A program made the translations under genes and the position numbers. 64,000 bases of DNA, taken from contig NZ_PEND01000008.1 in assembly GCF_002844195.1 (NCBI RefSeq), positions 1 through 64,000 of the forward strand. Reading direction: 5' to 3'. A model generated the notes under the pieces. That model was not told the DNA's origin. It worked only from the letters and a program-made list of their open reading frames with translations, and ran no database searches. Positions 8,231 to 16,280 of the stretch are shown piece by piece (positions within the stretch are counted from its first letter, which is position 1; every line of letters begins with the position of its first letter). Origin of the DNA: Halegenticoccus soli (GTDB taxonomy: Archaea; Halobacteriota; Halobacteria; Halobacteriales; Haloferacaceae).

Positions 8231-10522
8231 TCAGAGACGGACCGTCCGCGCGGTTTCCCCCGCGGGCACTTCCACGGTGGTGCGTCCGCGCCGGCTCGAG
8301 AGCGCGATCAACGCCGGATGGGTCGACTCGACCCGCAGTTCGACGGGTGCCGAAGGGTCGATGTTGGCGCCCTCGACGTCGATCGTCGCCGCCGCCGTGC
8401 GCTCCAGCGAAATCACCAGCGCGTTCCGGGCCGGCTCGCCGACGAGCGGCGGCTTCCAGACTGTCCCGCGTTTCGCGTGCGGATCCGGCTCGGTCCCCTC
8501 GCCCTCGTAGTGTGCGGGCCGCGGTGGGGCTTCGCCGAACACGAGCGAACGGGCGTCGACGAGGCCGTCCTCCGCCCCGGCGACGGTTTCGATTTCCGAA
8601 ACCCAGTGGGCTCCGTCGTGGATCAGACCGAACCGCTCGCCGTCGAACGCCGGTAGCCTGCGGTACCTGACCCGCCGCGGGGACCGTTCGACGGTCGCGT
8701 CGCCGAGGAACTCGCGGGCCGGCCCCCACCGATCGCGGAAGGCGAAGGTGAAGTGATCGTATCCGAGGAAGGCGTCGAGTTCGTGTCGGTAGTCGAGCTC
8801 GCGGAGGCGCTCCTCGGTCGCGAGATACACCGGTGCCGGCACGAGCTGGTCGTTGGAGCCGTTCCACATGAGCACCGGCACGTTCCGGAGTCCGTCGAGC
8901 ATCTCGAGGGAAGTCCCCCGGTACGGATCCGCGTCGGTCGCGCTCGCACCGCCGTTGATCGCGAACGCTCTGGCGAAGAGATCCGGATAGAGGGAGCCCA
9001 GTCGGAACGTGCCGAACGCACCCATCGAGAAGCCGCCGATCGTCGTCCGATCGAAGTCCAGGTCGTACCGGGCCGCGACGTCGCCCCACGCCTCGAACAC
9101 GTCGAGTTCGGCCTCCCCCGTGTACCACCCGGCCGGGCCGCGCGCCTCGGGCGTGAGGACGATCGCACCCCTGCGTTCGCCGAACTCGCGGATCAGGTTC
9201 GGGCTCAGGACCGCGTACTCGTTGTAGGTCGATCCGAGCGAGTGGAGCTGGAGGTGCAGCGGCGTCGGCTCCGAGGGGTCGTGGGCGTGCGGGACGTACA
9301 GGCCGTACGGCTGGATACGGCCGCGGAGGACGTCCCGGTCGGCGTCGACGCCCGCGCCGAGATCGTAGTGGGAGGCGTAGAGGCGGGTGAGAAAGCCCGT
9401 CCGGGGGACGTGGCGCTCCGTGGTGCGGGCCCGGAGCTTCCCGAAGTCGACGTCGGCGTGGAACGCGGAGACGTCGCGGGCCGCGAGCGCCTCGGCCTGC
9501 GCGTGGTCACGCCAGTGGCCGTAGCCGACGCCGCGGGCTCCCGTCTCAGTCGCGTCTTCGAGTTCCGACTCGCCCGCCTCGCGGTTGACATTCGGAGCGC
9601 CGACGGGTTCGTCAAACCGGAACCCCACGTTGAAGATCGGCGGCGGGTTCCGGCCGTGCGCGCCGCCGGGTCGACGCTCGTCCGGCGAGTCCCGCACGTC
9701 CCTGAATCGCTTCGCGTCCGCGTCGAAGAGCCCGACGGCGACGTAGTGACGCCACGTCTCCTCTTCGGGGTCCAGCGGGACCGCGACCTCGATCTGGTTT
9801 CGGTCGAGATCGATCGACGACTCGACCGGCGCGCCGTCGAGTTCGGCGCCCGTCCCCCAGGTGACGAGCACGTGATCGAGGCCGAGCGGTCCGAGCGAGC
9901 CGATCCCGTACCCCCACTCGTCCGCGCCGGCCGAGGGATCGCGGTCCACGTCGATCCCGATCGCGACGCCCGCGACGTCGGGCTCGACCATCGTGTTGAG
10001 CGTGATCCGGTAGCGGATCCCTTCCGGGGCCGGTTTCGCGCGAAACTCGAGGAGGTCGGCCGCGTTGTGCCGGAAGGTTTCGGCGTCGGTGGGATAGACG
10101 AGGTCGCCGGTCATCGTCCCGTTCTCCCCGTAGGCCGTCTCGTCATTGGGAGCCGGCTGGGGCGGACCGGGCGCGTCGGTGGTGTTCGCGCCGTAGTCGT
10201 CGTAGACGTAGTCCTGGTAGAGGTACTCACCGTCGACGTAGGCGTCCGTTCCCGCCACGCGAAGCGGCTCGGCCCGCCACGGCGGTTCGTTCTCGAACTG
10301 CGGAGCCGTCGCGGGCTCTCGGTGGAGGACGCGAGGAGCCGAGGTCGGCAGACTCTCCCCGCCGGTCCGCCTCCGCCCGATCGCCGATCCGACGGCCGAC
10401 GCGGCGGTGGATATCCCGACGGTCCCGAGCAGTCCGGCGCTGCGGAGCAGGGACCGCCTGGAAACCGTTGTTCGTCGCACCCCGTCCGTCGTCCGATCGA
10501 GACTGTCACGATTGTTTGACAT
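8231..10522 (-). CDS. Tat-exported protein with C-terminal esterase (alpha/beta-hydrolase) domain
   Basis: 763 residues. A twin-arginine signal (SRRSLLRSAGLLG, then an Ala-rich hydrophobic stretch) directs it to the cell surface. A beta-rich domain of about 300 residues contains IGSLGPLGLDHVLVTWG and resembles glucodextranase-C/DOMON-like sugar-binding modules. An alpha/beta-hydrolase then follows with nucleophile elbow GGFSMGAFG, an Asp in WNGSNDQLVPAP and the His in GYDHFTF, so the Ser-Asp-His triad is complete. The last 100 residues look like a beta-sandwich. A secreted carbohydrate esterase or peptidase is plausible, but the substrate is unknown. The start MSNNRDS at 10522 is preferred to the upstream GTG or ATG. 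Confidence 0.8.
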   Translation of the reverse strand: MSNNRDSLDRTTDGVRRTTVSRRSLLRSAGLLGTVGISTAASAVGSAIGRRRTGGESLPTSAPRVLHREPATAPQFENEPPWRAEPLRVAGTDAYVDGEYLYQDYVYDDYGANTTDAPGPPQPAPNDETAYGENGTMTGDLVYPTDAETFRHNAADLLEFRAKPAPEGIRYRITLNTMVEPDVAGVAIGIDVDRDPSAGADEWGYGIGSLGPLGLDHVLVTWGTGAELDGAPVESSIDLDRNQIEVAVPLDPEEETWRHYVAVGLFDADAKRFRDVRDSPDERRPGGAHGRNPPPIFNVGFRFDEPVGAPNVNREAGESELEDATETGARGVGYGHWRDHAQAEALAARDVSAFHADVDFGKLRARTTERHVPRTGFLTRLYASHYDLGAGVDADRDVLRGRIQPYGLYVPHAHDPSEPTPLHLQLHSLGSTYNEYAVLSPNLIREFGERRGAIVLTPEARGPAGWYTGEAELDVFEAWGDVAARYDLDFDRTTIGGFSMGAFGTFRLGSLYPDLFARAFAINGGASATDADPYRGTSLEMLDGLRNVPVLMWNGSNDQLVPAPVYLATEERLRELDYRHELDAFLGYDHFTFAFRDRWGPAREFLGDATVERSPRRVRYRRLPAFDGERFGLIHDGAHWVSEIETVAGAEDGLVDARSLVFGEAPPRPAHYEGEGTEPDPHAKRGTVWKPPLVGEPARNALVISLERTAAATIDVEGANIDPSAPVELRVESTHPALIALSSRRGRTTVEVPAGETARTVRL

Positions 10523-10593
10523 CGGTCGTGGATCAACGATGGCCAAGTGGAGAGTTCAACGGGGGTCCTAGGACATTAGGGAGGGGGGCCGGA

Positions 10594-11301
10594 ATGGAGG
10601 GGAGTGCCGGGACGTCGTCTCGCTCGCGGACGGAGCGACCCGATGGCGTCTCCGCGCGACTCGTTCCCCGCGAGCCGCTCGGCCGAGCGCGATCACCTGC
10701 GAGACCACCAACGCTTAAATACGGCGACGGCGGAGAGAGAAACGCATGTCACGGAGTACCCACGCTCCTGATCGAGAAATTCTCCGGTCGTGAGACGCGC
10801 GTCCCGAACGAGGGAACCGGAGTCGAGGTATCGACCGACGGCGCGGAACTGGTTTTGAAGCTGGGCGGCGACGAACGCAGGCTCTCGCGCAGAGCCGCGG
10901 CCGAGCTGCGCGACTCGCTCGCGGAGGCGCTCACCCGCCGCGAGGAGTTCTTCCGGACGGCCGGCGAACACCGCGAGGACGGGTGTTACGTCGTCTCCCG
11001 GCGCGGCGCGGACTCGGCGGGCCACAGCAAGGTGTTCCGGAGCTTCCGCGAACTCGAACGGCTGTACGACCGGTTGCCCGAGGAATTCACCGCCGAAGAG
11101 GTCGGCAGAACCGACCTGACGGGCGGGCGGCGACACATGCTCGTCCGCCACTTCGCCGAACACCCCGCGTTCGACTGTCGGCTCGTCAGCCGCCAGCCGT
11201 TGACCGCGCGAAAGGCGGACGCCGACGCCGCGCGGGACGGCGTGGACGGAGCGACCGAGTCCGCACCGGGGCGAAAGGAGGGAGTTCTGCCCGCGGACTG
11301 A
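10594..11301 (+). CDS. DUF7528-like conserved protein with an unclear start
   Basis: The conserved part covers about 10830-11301 and contains LGGDERRLSRRAAAELRDSL, DLTGGRRHMLVRHFAEHPAFDC and a basic C-terminus. Homologues I remember as DUF7528 are about 140 residues and begin just before this part. This frame has no ATG or GTG close to it: the nearest starts are the ATG at 10594 (used here, giving 235 residues) and a TTG at 10855 inside the domain. A TATA-like CTTAAATAC at about 10709-10718 lies downstream of 10594 and points to a leaderless ATG at 10746, which is in another frame and stops after 15 codons. The 5' end may therefore be frameshifted or unconventional. Confidence 0.5.
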   Translation: MEGSAGTSSRSRTERPDGVSARLVPREPLGRARSPARPPTLKYGDGGERNACHGVPTLLIEKFSGRETRVPNEGTGVEVSTDGAELVLKLGGDERRLSRRAAAELRDSLAEALTRREEFFRTAGEHREDGCYVVSRRGADSAGHSKVFRSFRELERLYDRLPEEFTAEEVGRTDLTGGRRHMLVRHFAEHPAFDCRLVSRQPLTARKADADAARDGVDGATESAPGRKEGVLPAD

Positions 11302-11371
11302 ACACGCGGTCGGCGGGAGCCCCGGGCGCGGCCGACAGTACACTTTTGCCGGTCGCTTTCGAGGGGCGGAT

Positions 11372-12292
11372 ATGACGTTCTCCATCGTCGCGCGCGATCC
11401 CGAGACCGGGGCGGTCGGCGTCGCGGTCCAGTCGAAGTTCGTGAGCGTCGGCGCGGTCGTCCCCTTCGCGGCGGCCGACGCGGGGGCGATCGCCACGCAG
11501 AGCTTCGCGAACGTCGCGTACGGCCCCGACGGGCTCGACCTGCTCAGGGAGGGGTACTCGGCCGAGGAGGCGATACGGCGGCTCGTCGCCGACGACGACG
11601 AGGCCGAGTCGCGGCAGGTGGGCGCGGTCGGGCAGGACGGCTCCGTCGCCGCGTTCACCGGCGAGGAGTGCCTCGACGTCGCCGGCGACGTGCAGGGGGA
11701 GAACTACACCGTCCAGGGCAACGTCCTCGAAAACGAGCGGACCCTGACGGCGATGGCCGAAGCGTTCGAGGGCGCGGCGGCGGGCGGCCTCCCCGAGCGG
11801 CTCATTGCGGCGCTGCACGCGGGTAACGACGCCGGGGGCGACAGCCGGGGCGAGCAGAGCGCCGCGCTGTACGTGGCGAGGGAGGCCGGGGGGTACGCCG
11901 GCGGCAACGACCGCTGGATCGACGTTCGGGTCGACGACCACCCGCGCCCGATCGACGAACTCGAACGGGTGTTCAAGCTGTACGACGTGACCCTCCTCCG
12001 GAGGGCGGAGCCCGACGAGACGAGGGCACTGTCGGGCGAGACCGCGGCGGCGGTTCGCGCGGCGCTCGCGGGGCTCGGATTCTACGACGGCGACCCCGGC
12101 GGGGCCGAGGCCTTCGGCGAACGGGATCGCGCGGCCCTCGGGGACTTCCGCGGCGCGAACAACTTCGAGAACCACTCGCTCGCCGCCGTCGAGGACGCGC
12201 TCGCCCGCGGGTGGGACGACGCGGACGGCGAGGGGGCGGACCGGCTCGTCGACGCCATCTGGCGCGGGCTCTCCGAACGGCCGCGGGCGTGA
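11372..12292 (+). CDS. DUF1028 family Ntn-hydrolase-like protein
   Basis: 306 residues. The first 220 match the DUF1028 family: MTFSIVARDPETGAVGVAVQSKF at the N-terminus, then ATQSFANVAYGP and NYTVQGNVL. The family folds like Ntn-hydrolases, but its reaction is not established. Residues 225-306 contain a peptidoglycan-binding-like helical module (LGFYDGDPGGAEAFGERDRAAL), which many DUF1028 proteins carry. No signal peptide is present. A TATA-like ACACTTTTGC precedes the ATG by about 30 bp. The gene stands alone. Confidence 0.88.
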   Translation: MTFSIVARDPETGAVGVAVQSKFVSVGAVVPFAAADAGAIATQSFANVAYGPDGLDLLREGYSAEEAIRRLVADDDEAESRQVGAVGQDGSVAAFTGEECLDVAGDVQGENYTVQGNVLENERTLTAMAEAFEGAAAGGLPERLIAALHAGNDAGGDSRGEQSAALYVAREAGGYAGGNDRWIDVRVDDHPRPIDELERVFKLYDVTLLRRAEPDETRALSGETAAAVRAALAGLGFYDGDPGGAEAFGERDRAALGDFRGANNFENHSLAAVEDALARGWDDADGEGADRLVDAIWRGLSERPRA

Positions 12293-12389
12293 CGCTCCGA
12301 CGGCGTCCCGACGGTCGAACGGGTCGCTCCCCTGCGGTGCCGCGCGGCGGCCGCGGGATACATTACTCGGTGCGCCGAAACCTGTCCGC

Positions 12390-12536
12390 ATGCGCGACGA
12401 GGAGGAGATCCGCGAGCAGTACGAGTTTCTGGAGGCGCAGCTCGAGGACGAGGACATGCGCCACGAGGGCGTGAAGCGGATGTTCACGTACTACAAACGC
12501 GCCCTGGGCTGGGTACTCGAAGAGGAGCACATGTAG
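12390..12536 (+). CDS. Small conserved acidic protein (48 aa)
   Basis: A 48-residue ORF starting MRDEEEIREQYEFLEAQLEDED and ending VLEEEHM. It is predicted to be almost entirely helical and strongly charged, with haloarchaeal codon usage. A TATA-like ATTACTCGG is about 28 bp upstream. I recall similar tiny proteins in many haloarchaea but no function. It lies 97 bp after the DUF1028 gene and just before the probable small RNA. Confidence 0.65.
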   Translation: MRDEEEIREQYEFLEAQLEDEDMRHEGVKRMFTYYKRALGWVLEEEHM

Positions 12537-12565
12537 GGACGATCGGACGGGGCGGGAGAACGTCG

Positions 12566-12577
12566 GTAGTTTTAAGT
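12566..12577 (+). promoter_or_regulatory. TATA box of the probable small RNA
   Basis: GTAGTTTTAAGT lies about 25 bp upstream of 12597 in a region with no open reading frame downstream. This is the normal spacing for a haloarchaeal promoter. Confidence 0.5.
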
Positions 12578-12596
12578 GCGGGCGGGCGATACGACC

Positions 12597-12695
12597 ATGT
12601 GACGCTTCGCTTGGAGGGCCGAAGCGTCAGCGGGGACCAATTCAGGGCGGCAAGCATCCACGCGGTTTCCGCGTGGCTTGCTTACCTTTTCGTTT
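12597..12695 (+). ncRNA. Probable small RNA with two strong hairpins
   Basis: Two near-perfect stem-loops lie between the 48-aa gene and the convergent amphi-Trp gene. Hairpin 1 spans 12601-12628 with a 9-bp perfect stem (GACGCTTCG/CGAAGCGTC) and a 10-nt loop. Hairpin 2 spans 12650-12681 with a 7-bp upper stem (CCACGCG/CGCGTGG), a 3-nt bulge and a 5-bp lower stem (GCAAG/CTTGC). A T-rich run (CCTTTTCGTTTC, about 12685-12696) follows and fits an archaeal terminator. A TATA-like box is placed correctly upstream. I could not assign it to a known family. Alternatively, the hairpins could be only a bidirectional terminator. Confidence 0.5.
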
Positions 12696-12733
12696 CTACC
12701 GCGCGCAGAGCGGCAGTGCGATCGGCGCGCCGA

Positions 12734-13024
12734 TCACTCGATCGACAGCGAGCCGTCGCTCTCGGCGTCTCCGGCTTCGCCTTCGCGCCACTCCAGTTCC
12801 AGTTCGAGGCTGAGTTCGGCCGATCCGCCAGCGCTCGACGTCTCGCGCTCGGCTTTCACCTCGAACGTCGGTTCTGCCGGCACGTCGAGCGTCACGGACT
12901 GTTCGTCGGCGCGGAGCGTGATCGGCTCGCCGGCGTCGAGTTTGTCGGCGACCGCCCGGAGGTACTCGGCGACGGACGCGCGGGTCCGCGTCGATTCGGA
13001 CTCGAAGAGGACTTCCTCTGGCAT
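12734..13024 (-). CDS. Amphi-Trp domain protein
   Basis: A 96-residue protein starting MPEEVLFESESTRTRASVAEYL and ending in a run of alternating Glu/Leu ending ELEW before an acidic tail. This is the amphi-Trp pattern, in which an N-terminal helix is followed by amphipathic strands with a terminal Trp. The function is unknown, and the family is widespread in haloarchaea. The ATG at 13024 is preferred over the ATG at 13051. A possible TATA box (minus strand, about 13083-13090) lies 60 bp upstream. Confidence 0.85.
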   Translation of the reverse strand: MPEEVLFESESTRTRASVAEYLRAVADKLDAGEPITLRADEQSVTLDVPAEPTFEVKAERETSSAGGSAELSLELELEWREGEAGDAESDGSLSIE

Positions 13025-13246
13025 GCGATCCAGTAGGACCGCGTCACGCATAAACGGCGCGTCGGCGCGTCGGCGGGGCGTACATATTTGCTGTCTGAGG
13101 GTGACAGGCGGTGCTATAGTTCACCCACAGTATCCTTTCGGTCTCGGGACGCGAAGCGAGGTGTGCTCCGGGTCGAGGTCGCGAGCTGACGTTTCGGCCG
13201 TCATATTTATTTCAAGTAGACAATAACCTACGGACGGACTTTACCG

Positions 13247-13522
13247 ATGTACGACCTGACAGGATTTCAGCGGGATCTGCTGTACGTAATCGCCGGGCTC
13301 GACGAGCCCCACGGGCTCGCGATCAAAGAGGAGCTCGAAGAGTACTACGAAAAGGAGATCCACCACGGACGGCTGTACCCGAACCTCGACACCCTCGTCG
13401 ACAAGGGGCTCGTCGAGAAGGGGCAGCGCGACAGGCGAACGAACTACTACACGCTGACGCGGCGCGGCCGCCGCGAGATCGAGGCGCGGAAGGACTGGGA
13501 ATCGCGCTACGTCACGGCCTGA
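13247..13522 (+). CDS. PadR-family transcriptional regulator
   Basis: A 91-residue winged-helix protein with the PadR layout: FQRDLLYVIAGLDEPHGLAIKEELE, then HHGRLYPNLDTLVDKGLVEKG and the wing DRRTNYYTLTRRGR. It lacks the long C-terminal dimerisation helices, as is usual for the short haloarchaeal members (a group that includes the oxidative-stress regulator RosR, from memory). TATA-like CATATTTAT lies at 13202-13210. An inverted GTAG/CTAC pair between the TATA box and the start could be an autoregulatory operator. No obvious target gene is adjacent. Confidence 0.9.
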   Translation: MYDLTGFQRDLLYVIAGLDEPHGLAIKEELEEYYEKEIHHGRLYPNLDTLVDKGLVEKGQRDRRTNYYTLTRRGRREIEARKDWESRYVTA

Positions 13523-13579
13523 ATCCGGGACGACGACGCTCGGAAGACCCAACGGGCGTCCGCGACTCCCTCGCCGTTC

Positions 13580-14863
13580 TCACTCACTCCCCGTTCCAGC
13601 CGCGCCGCTCGGCCGCTCCGACCCGGCCTCCGATTCCGACCCGGCCTCCGATTCTGGGCGGGACTTCGCTTCCGAGCCGGACCGCTCGTCCGCGGCGGAT
13701 TCGTCGGTCGAGTCCTCGCTCGGCTCCGATTCCGCTTCGAACTCGCTCTCGCCGCCGGAAGCCGTCGGATCCGCTCCGGCCGGCGGCGCTTCCTCGTCGC
13801 CGAGCAGGTACGGCAGCACGATGCGGGCGAAGTGGACGACGAGCACGAGCAGCATCGGCATGAGGAAGATGCCGTACCAGCCGAAGAGCAGCGGCCCGAG
13901 CGTGTACGCGAGCATCACGGCGCCGACGTGGAGGCTCCGCCCGGAGACGTACGGGCGGAGGACGAGGTCCGGGATCGTGTCGACGATCACGAACGAGACG
14001 AGGACGAACGCGCCGACGAACCACAGCGTCGGGACGCCGGAGACGAAAACGGCGCGGAGGCCCATGTAGAGGGCGACCGGCACGTACACGAGCTTCATCC
14101 CGACGACCGGAATCAGGCTGGCCGCGCCCGTGAGCAGGCCGACGAGAGCGGCCGCCGGGATGCCGAGGCTGGGCGGGGAGAAGACGTTGAGGACGGAGTA
14201 CGCGATGACGCCGATCGTCCCCGTGAGCACGGCGTTGAGGATGTTGCCGAAGAAGATGCTGTTGAAGTCCCGGTCGACGGCCCGGAAGTAGGCCACGACG
14301 ACCCCGTCGTCCGAAACGCGCGACTTCGCCCACCCGGCCAGCTTGTAATCGTCGCGCAGGAGGTAGAAGGCGAGCGCCGTCATCACGAACAGGTGGATGA
14401 GGCCGATGCCGAGGAGCGCGATAGTTCCCGCGGCGGAGCCGAGCGAAGTCACGATCGAGCCGAACGTGTCGAAGGAGACGAACCGGCTCAGGTCCGAGGT
14501 GAGGAGCGTCTCCGGATCCGCGATGCGGTTGAGAAGCTCCTGGTCGATCCCCGGGACGAGCGTGAGGTCGACGTTCGTCGAATCGGTGAGCTTGTCGACC
14601 TCCGTGACGACGATGACGAGCGCGTACGCGACGAGCGCCAGCGCCGGGAGCACGAGCGCGAAGATCGAGACCGCCGCGGCGAGGCTCGGCGACCCGAGTC
14701 GGTCGCGGAGGCGACGGTAGATGGGGCGCGTCGCGTAGTAGATGAAGACGCCGAACACCAGGGTTCCGACGAACGAGTACGCGACGAAGGCCAGGGCGAC
14801 GAACAGCACGAGGCCCAGCGCCCACCACGCCATCCTCGTCCGATCCATCTCGGCGAGAGACAT
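13580..14863 (-). CDS. AI-2E family transporter (putative permease)
   Basis: 427 residues with eight predicted membrane helices in the order typical of PF01594: two N-terminal helices, a soluble segment (residues about 85-150), then six helices including GLLTGAASLIPVVGMK. Members export autoinducer-2 or act as Na+/H+ antiporters, and the substrate here is unknown. The last 70 residues are a low-complexity Ser-Glu-rich tail with repeated ESEAGSE units, a haloarchaeal-type cytoplasmic tail. It is convergent with the PadR gene and divergent from the MgtC-like gene. Confidence 0.88.
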   Translation of the reverse strand: MSLAEMDRTRMAWWALGLVLFVALAFVAYSFVGTLVFGVFIYYATRPIYRRLRDRLGSPSLAAAVSIFALVLPALALVAYALVIVVTEVDKLTDSTNVDLTLVPGIDQELLNRIADPETLLTSDLSRFVSFDTFGSIVTSLGSAAGTIALLGIGLIHLFVMTALAFYLLRDDYKLAGWAKSRVSDDGVVVAYFRAVDRDFNSIFFGNILNAVLTGTIGVIAYSVLNVFSPPSLGIPAAALVGLLTGAASLIPVVGMKLVYVPVALYMGLRAVFVSGVPTLWFVGAFVLVSFVIVDTIPDLVLRPYVSGRSLHVGAVMLAYTLGPLLFGWYGIFLMPMLLVLVVHFARIVLPYLLGDEEAPPAGADPTASGGESEFEAESEPSEDSTDESAADERSGSEAKSRPESEAGSESEAGSERPSGAAGTGSE

Positions 14864-14941
14864 ACCGGAGAACGGGCGGGCGCGAGGAAAAGGCTATCGC
14901 GCCGTCGAGATTAAACGGGGGGGACGCGTAGGTCGTGGGGG

Positions 14942-16237
14942 ATGGAACTGTTCGCGCTGCAATCTGGTTCGTTTCTCTCAACGTTCCTCGACTCGCCGCT
15001 CGGTCGGCTCGTGCTCGCGGCCGCTCTCGGCCTGTTTCTCGGGTTAGAGCGCGAGTGGTCCCAGAAGTCCGCGGGGATCCGCACCTTCTCGCTGACGAGC
15101 CTCGTCGCCGCGGTGTTCACCGTCGCGGTCCGCGACGCGGGCATCGGCGAGTCGCTGCTCGCGATCGGCGGCCTGCTCGTCATCGTGCAGGGGATCCTCC
15201 TCGCGGTCCAGGGGCTCAAAAGCGGCGAGGAGGACGCGCTTTCGCTGACCACCTCCGTCTCGCTGCTCGTCGCCTACGGCGTCGGCGTCCTGGTCGGGGC
15301 GGGGTTCGTCCTCGCCGGCGTCACCGTCGCCGTCGTCTCGTCGCTCCTCCTCGTCCTCAAGCGGGAGCTCCACGGCTTCGCCGGCGGGCTCACGCGCGAG
15401 GAACTGCGCTCGACGACCGAGTTCGCGATCCTCGCGTTCGTCGTCTATCCGGTCCTGCCGGCCGAGCGCGACGTGCTCGGCATCACGTTCGAACCGCGCG
15501 TCGCGTGGCTCATGGTCGTCACCGTCGCCGGCATCGGGATCGTCAACTACGCGCTCATCCGGAGCTACGGCGGGCGAGGAATCGCGGCGACGGGCTTTCT
15601 CGGCGGCCTGGCATCGTCGACGGCGGTCGTCGGCACGATGCTCGACCACGTCAGACAGCGCTCCGAGGCCGCGTCCTACGCCGTCGCCGCCGTGCTCCTC
15701 GCCAACGCGGCCATGGCGGTCCGGAACCTCGCCATCGCGCTCGCGTTCACGCTCTTCGCCGACGGGACGGAGCCGCTCTGGAAGGCGATCCCCCCGCTCG
15801 GCGCGATCGTCCTCGGGAGCTTCGCCATCGCCTGGGCGACCGCCGACTGGCGCGAATCCGTCGACATCGACCTCGAAAGTCCGTTTTCACTCCGGAACGT
15901 GCTCGCGTTCGGCGGGGTGTTTCTGCTCATCCTCGCCGGCAGCACCGTCGCCAAGGCCCAGTTCGGCACCGCCGGCCTCTACGCCGGGGCGATCATCTCC
16001 GGGCTCGTCTCCTCGGCGGGGGTGACGACGGCCACCGTCCTCCTGTACCGCGGCGGCACGGTGACCGGACAGGTCGCGGTCAACACGATCCTGCTGGCGA
16101 CGGCGGCGAGCGTCGTCGTCAAGGCGGGACTCGCGGCCGCCGGGCCGCGAGAGTTCGCCCGCAAGGTGGCGATGTGGAGCGTCGCGCTGCTCTTCGTCGC
16201 GGGCGCGGTCGCCGGCGCGGAGGCAATTTTTGCGTGA
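14942..16237 (+). CDS. MgtC/SapB family membrane protein (DUF4010)
   Basis: 431 residues with about 12 hydrophobic helices. The N-terminal 140 residues match MgtC/SapB (LGLFLGLEREWSQKSAGIRTFSL is diagnostic), and the C-terminal part matches DUF4010 (GFLGGLASSTAVVGTML). MgtC-type proteins affect magnesium homeostasis and ATP synthase, and the long two-domain form is not well characterised. The ATG at 14942 lies 78 bp from the divergent AI-2E gene, so both promoters share that interval. Confidence 0.88.
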   Translation: MELFALQSGSFLSTFLDSPLGRLVLAAALGLFLGLEREWSQKSAGIRTFSLTSLVAAVFTVAVRDAGIGESLLAIGGLLVIVQGILLAVQGLKSGEEDALSLTTSVSLLVAYGVGVLVGAGFVLAGVTVAVVSSLLLVLKRELHGFAGGLTREELRSTTEFAILAFVVYPVLPAERDVLGITFEPRVAWLMVVTVAGIGIVNYALIRSYGGRGIAATGFLGGLASSTAVVGTMLDHVRQRSEAASYAVAAVLLANAAMAVRNLAIALAFTLFADGTEPLWKAIPPLGAIVLGSFAIAWATADWRESVDIDLESPFSLRNVLAFGGVFLLILAGSTVAKAQFGTAGLYAGAIISGLVSSAGVTTATVLLYRGGTVTGQVAVNTILLATAASVVVKAGLAAAGPREFARKVAMWSVALLFVAGAVAGAEAIFA

Positions 16238-16280
16238 AGGATAACGAACGTCTTAACATGCCAGTGTTCGAACGGATTCT

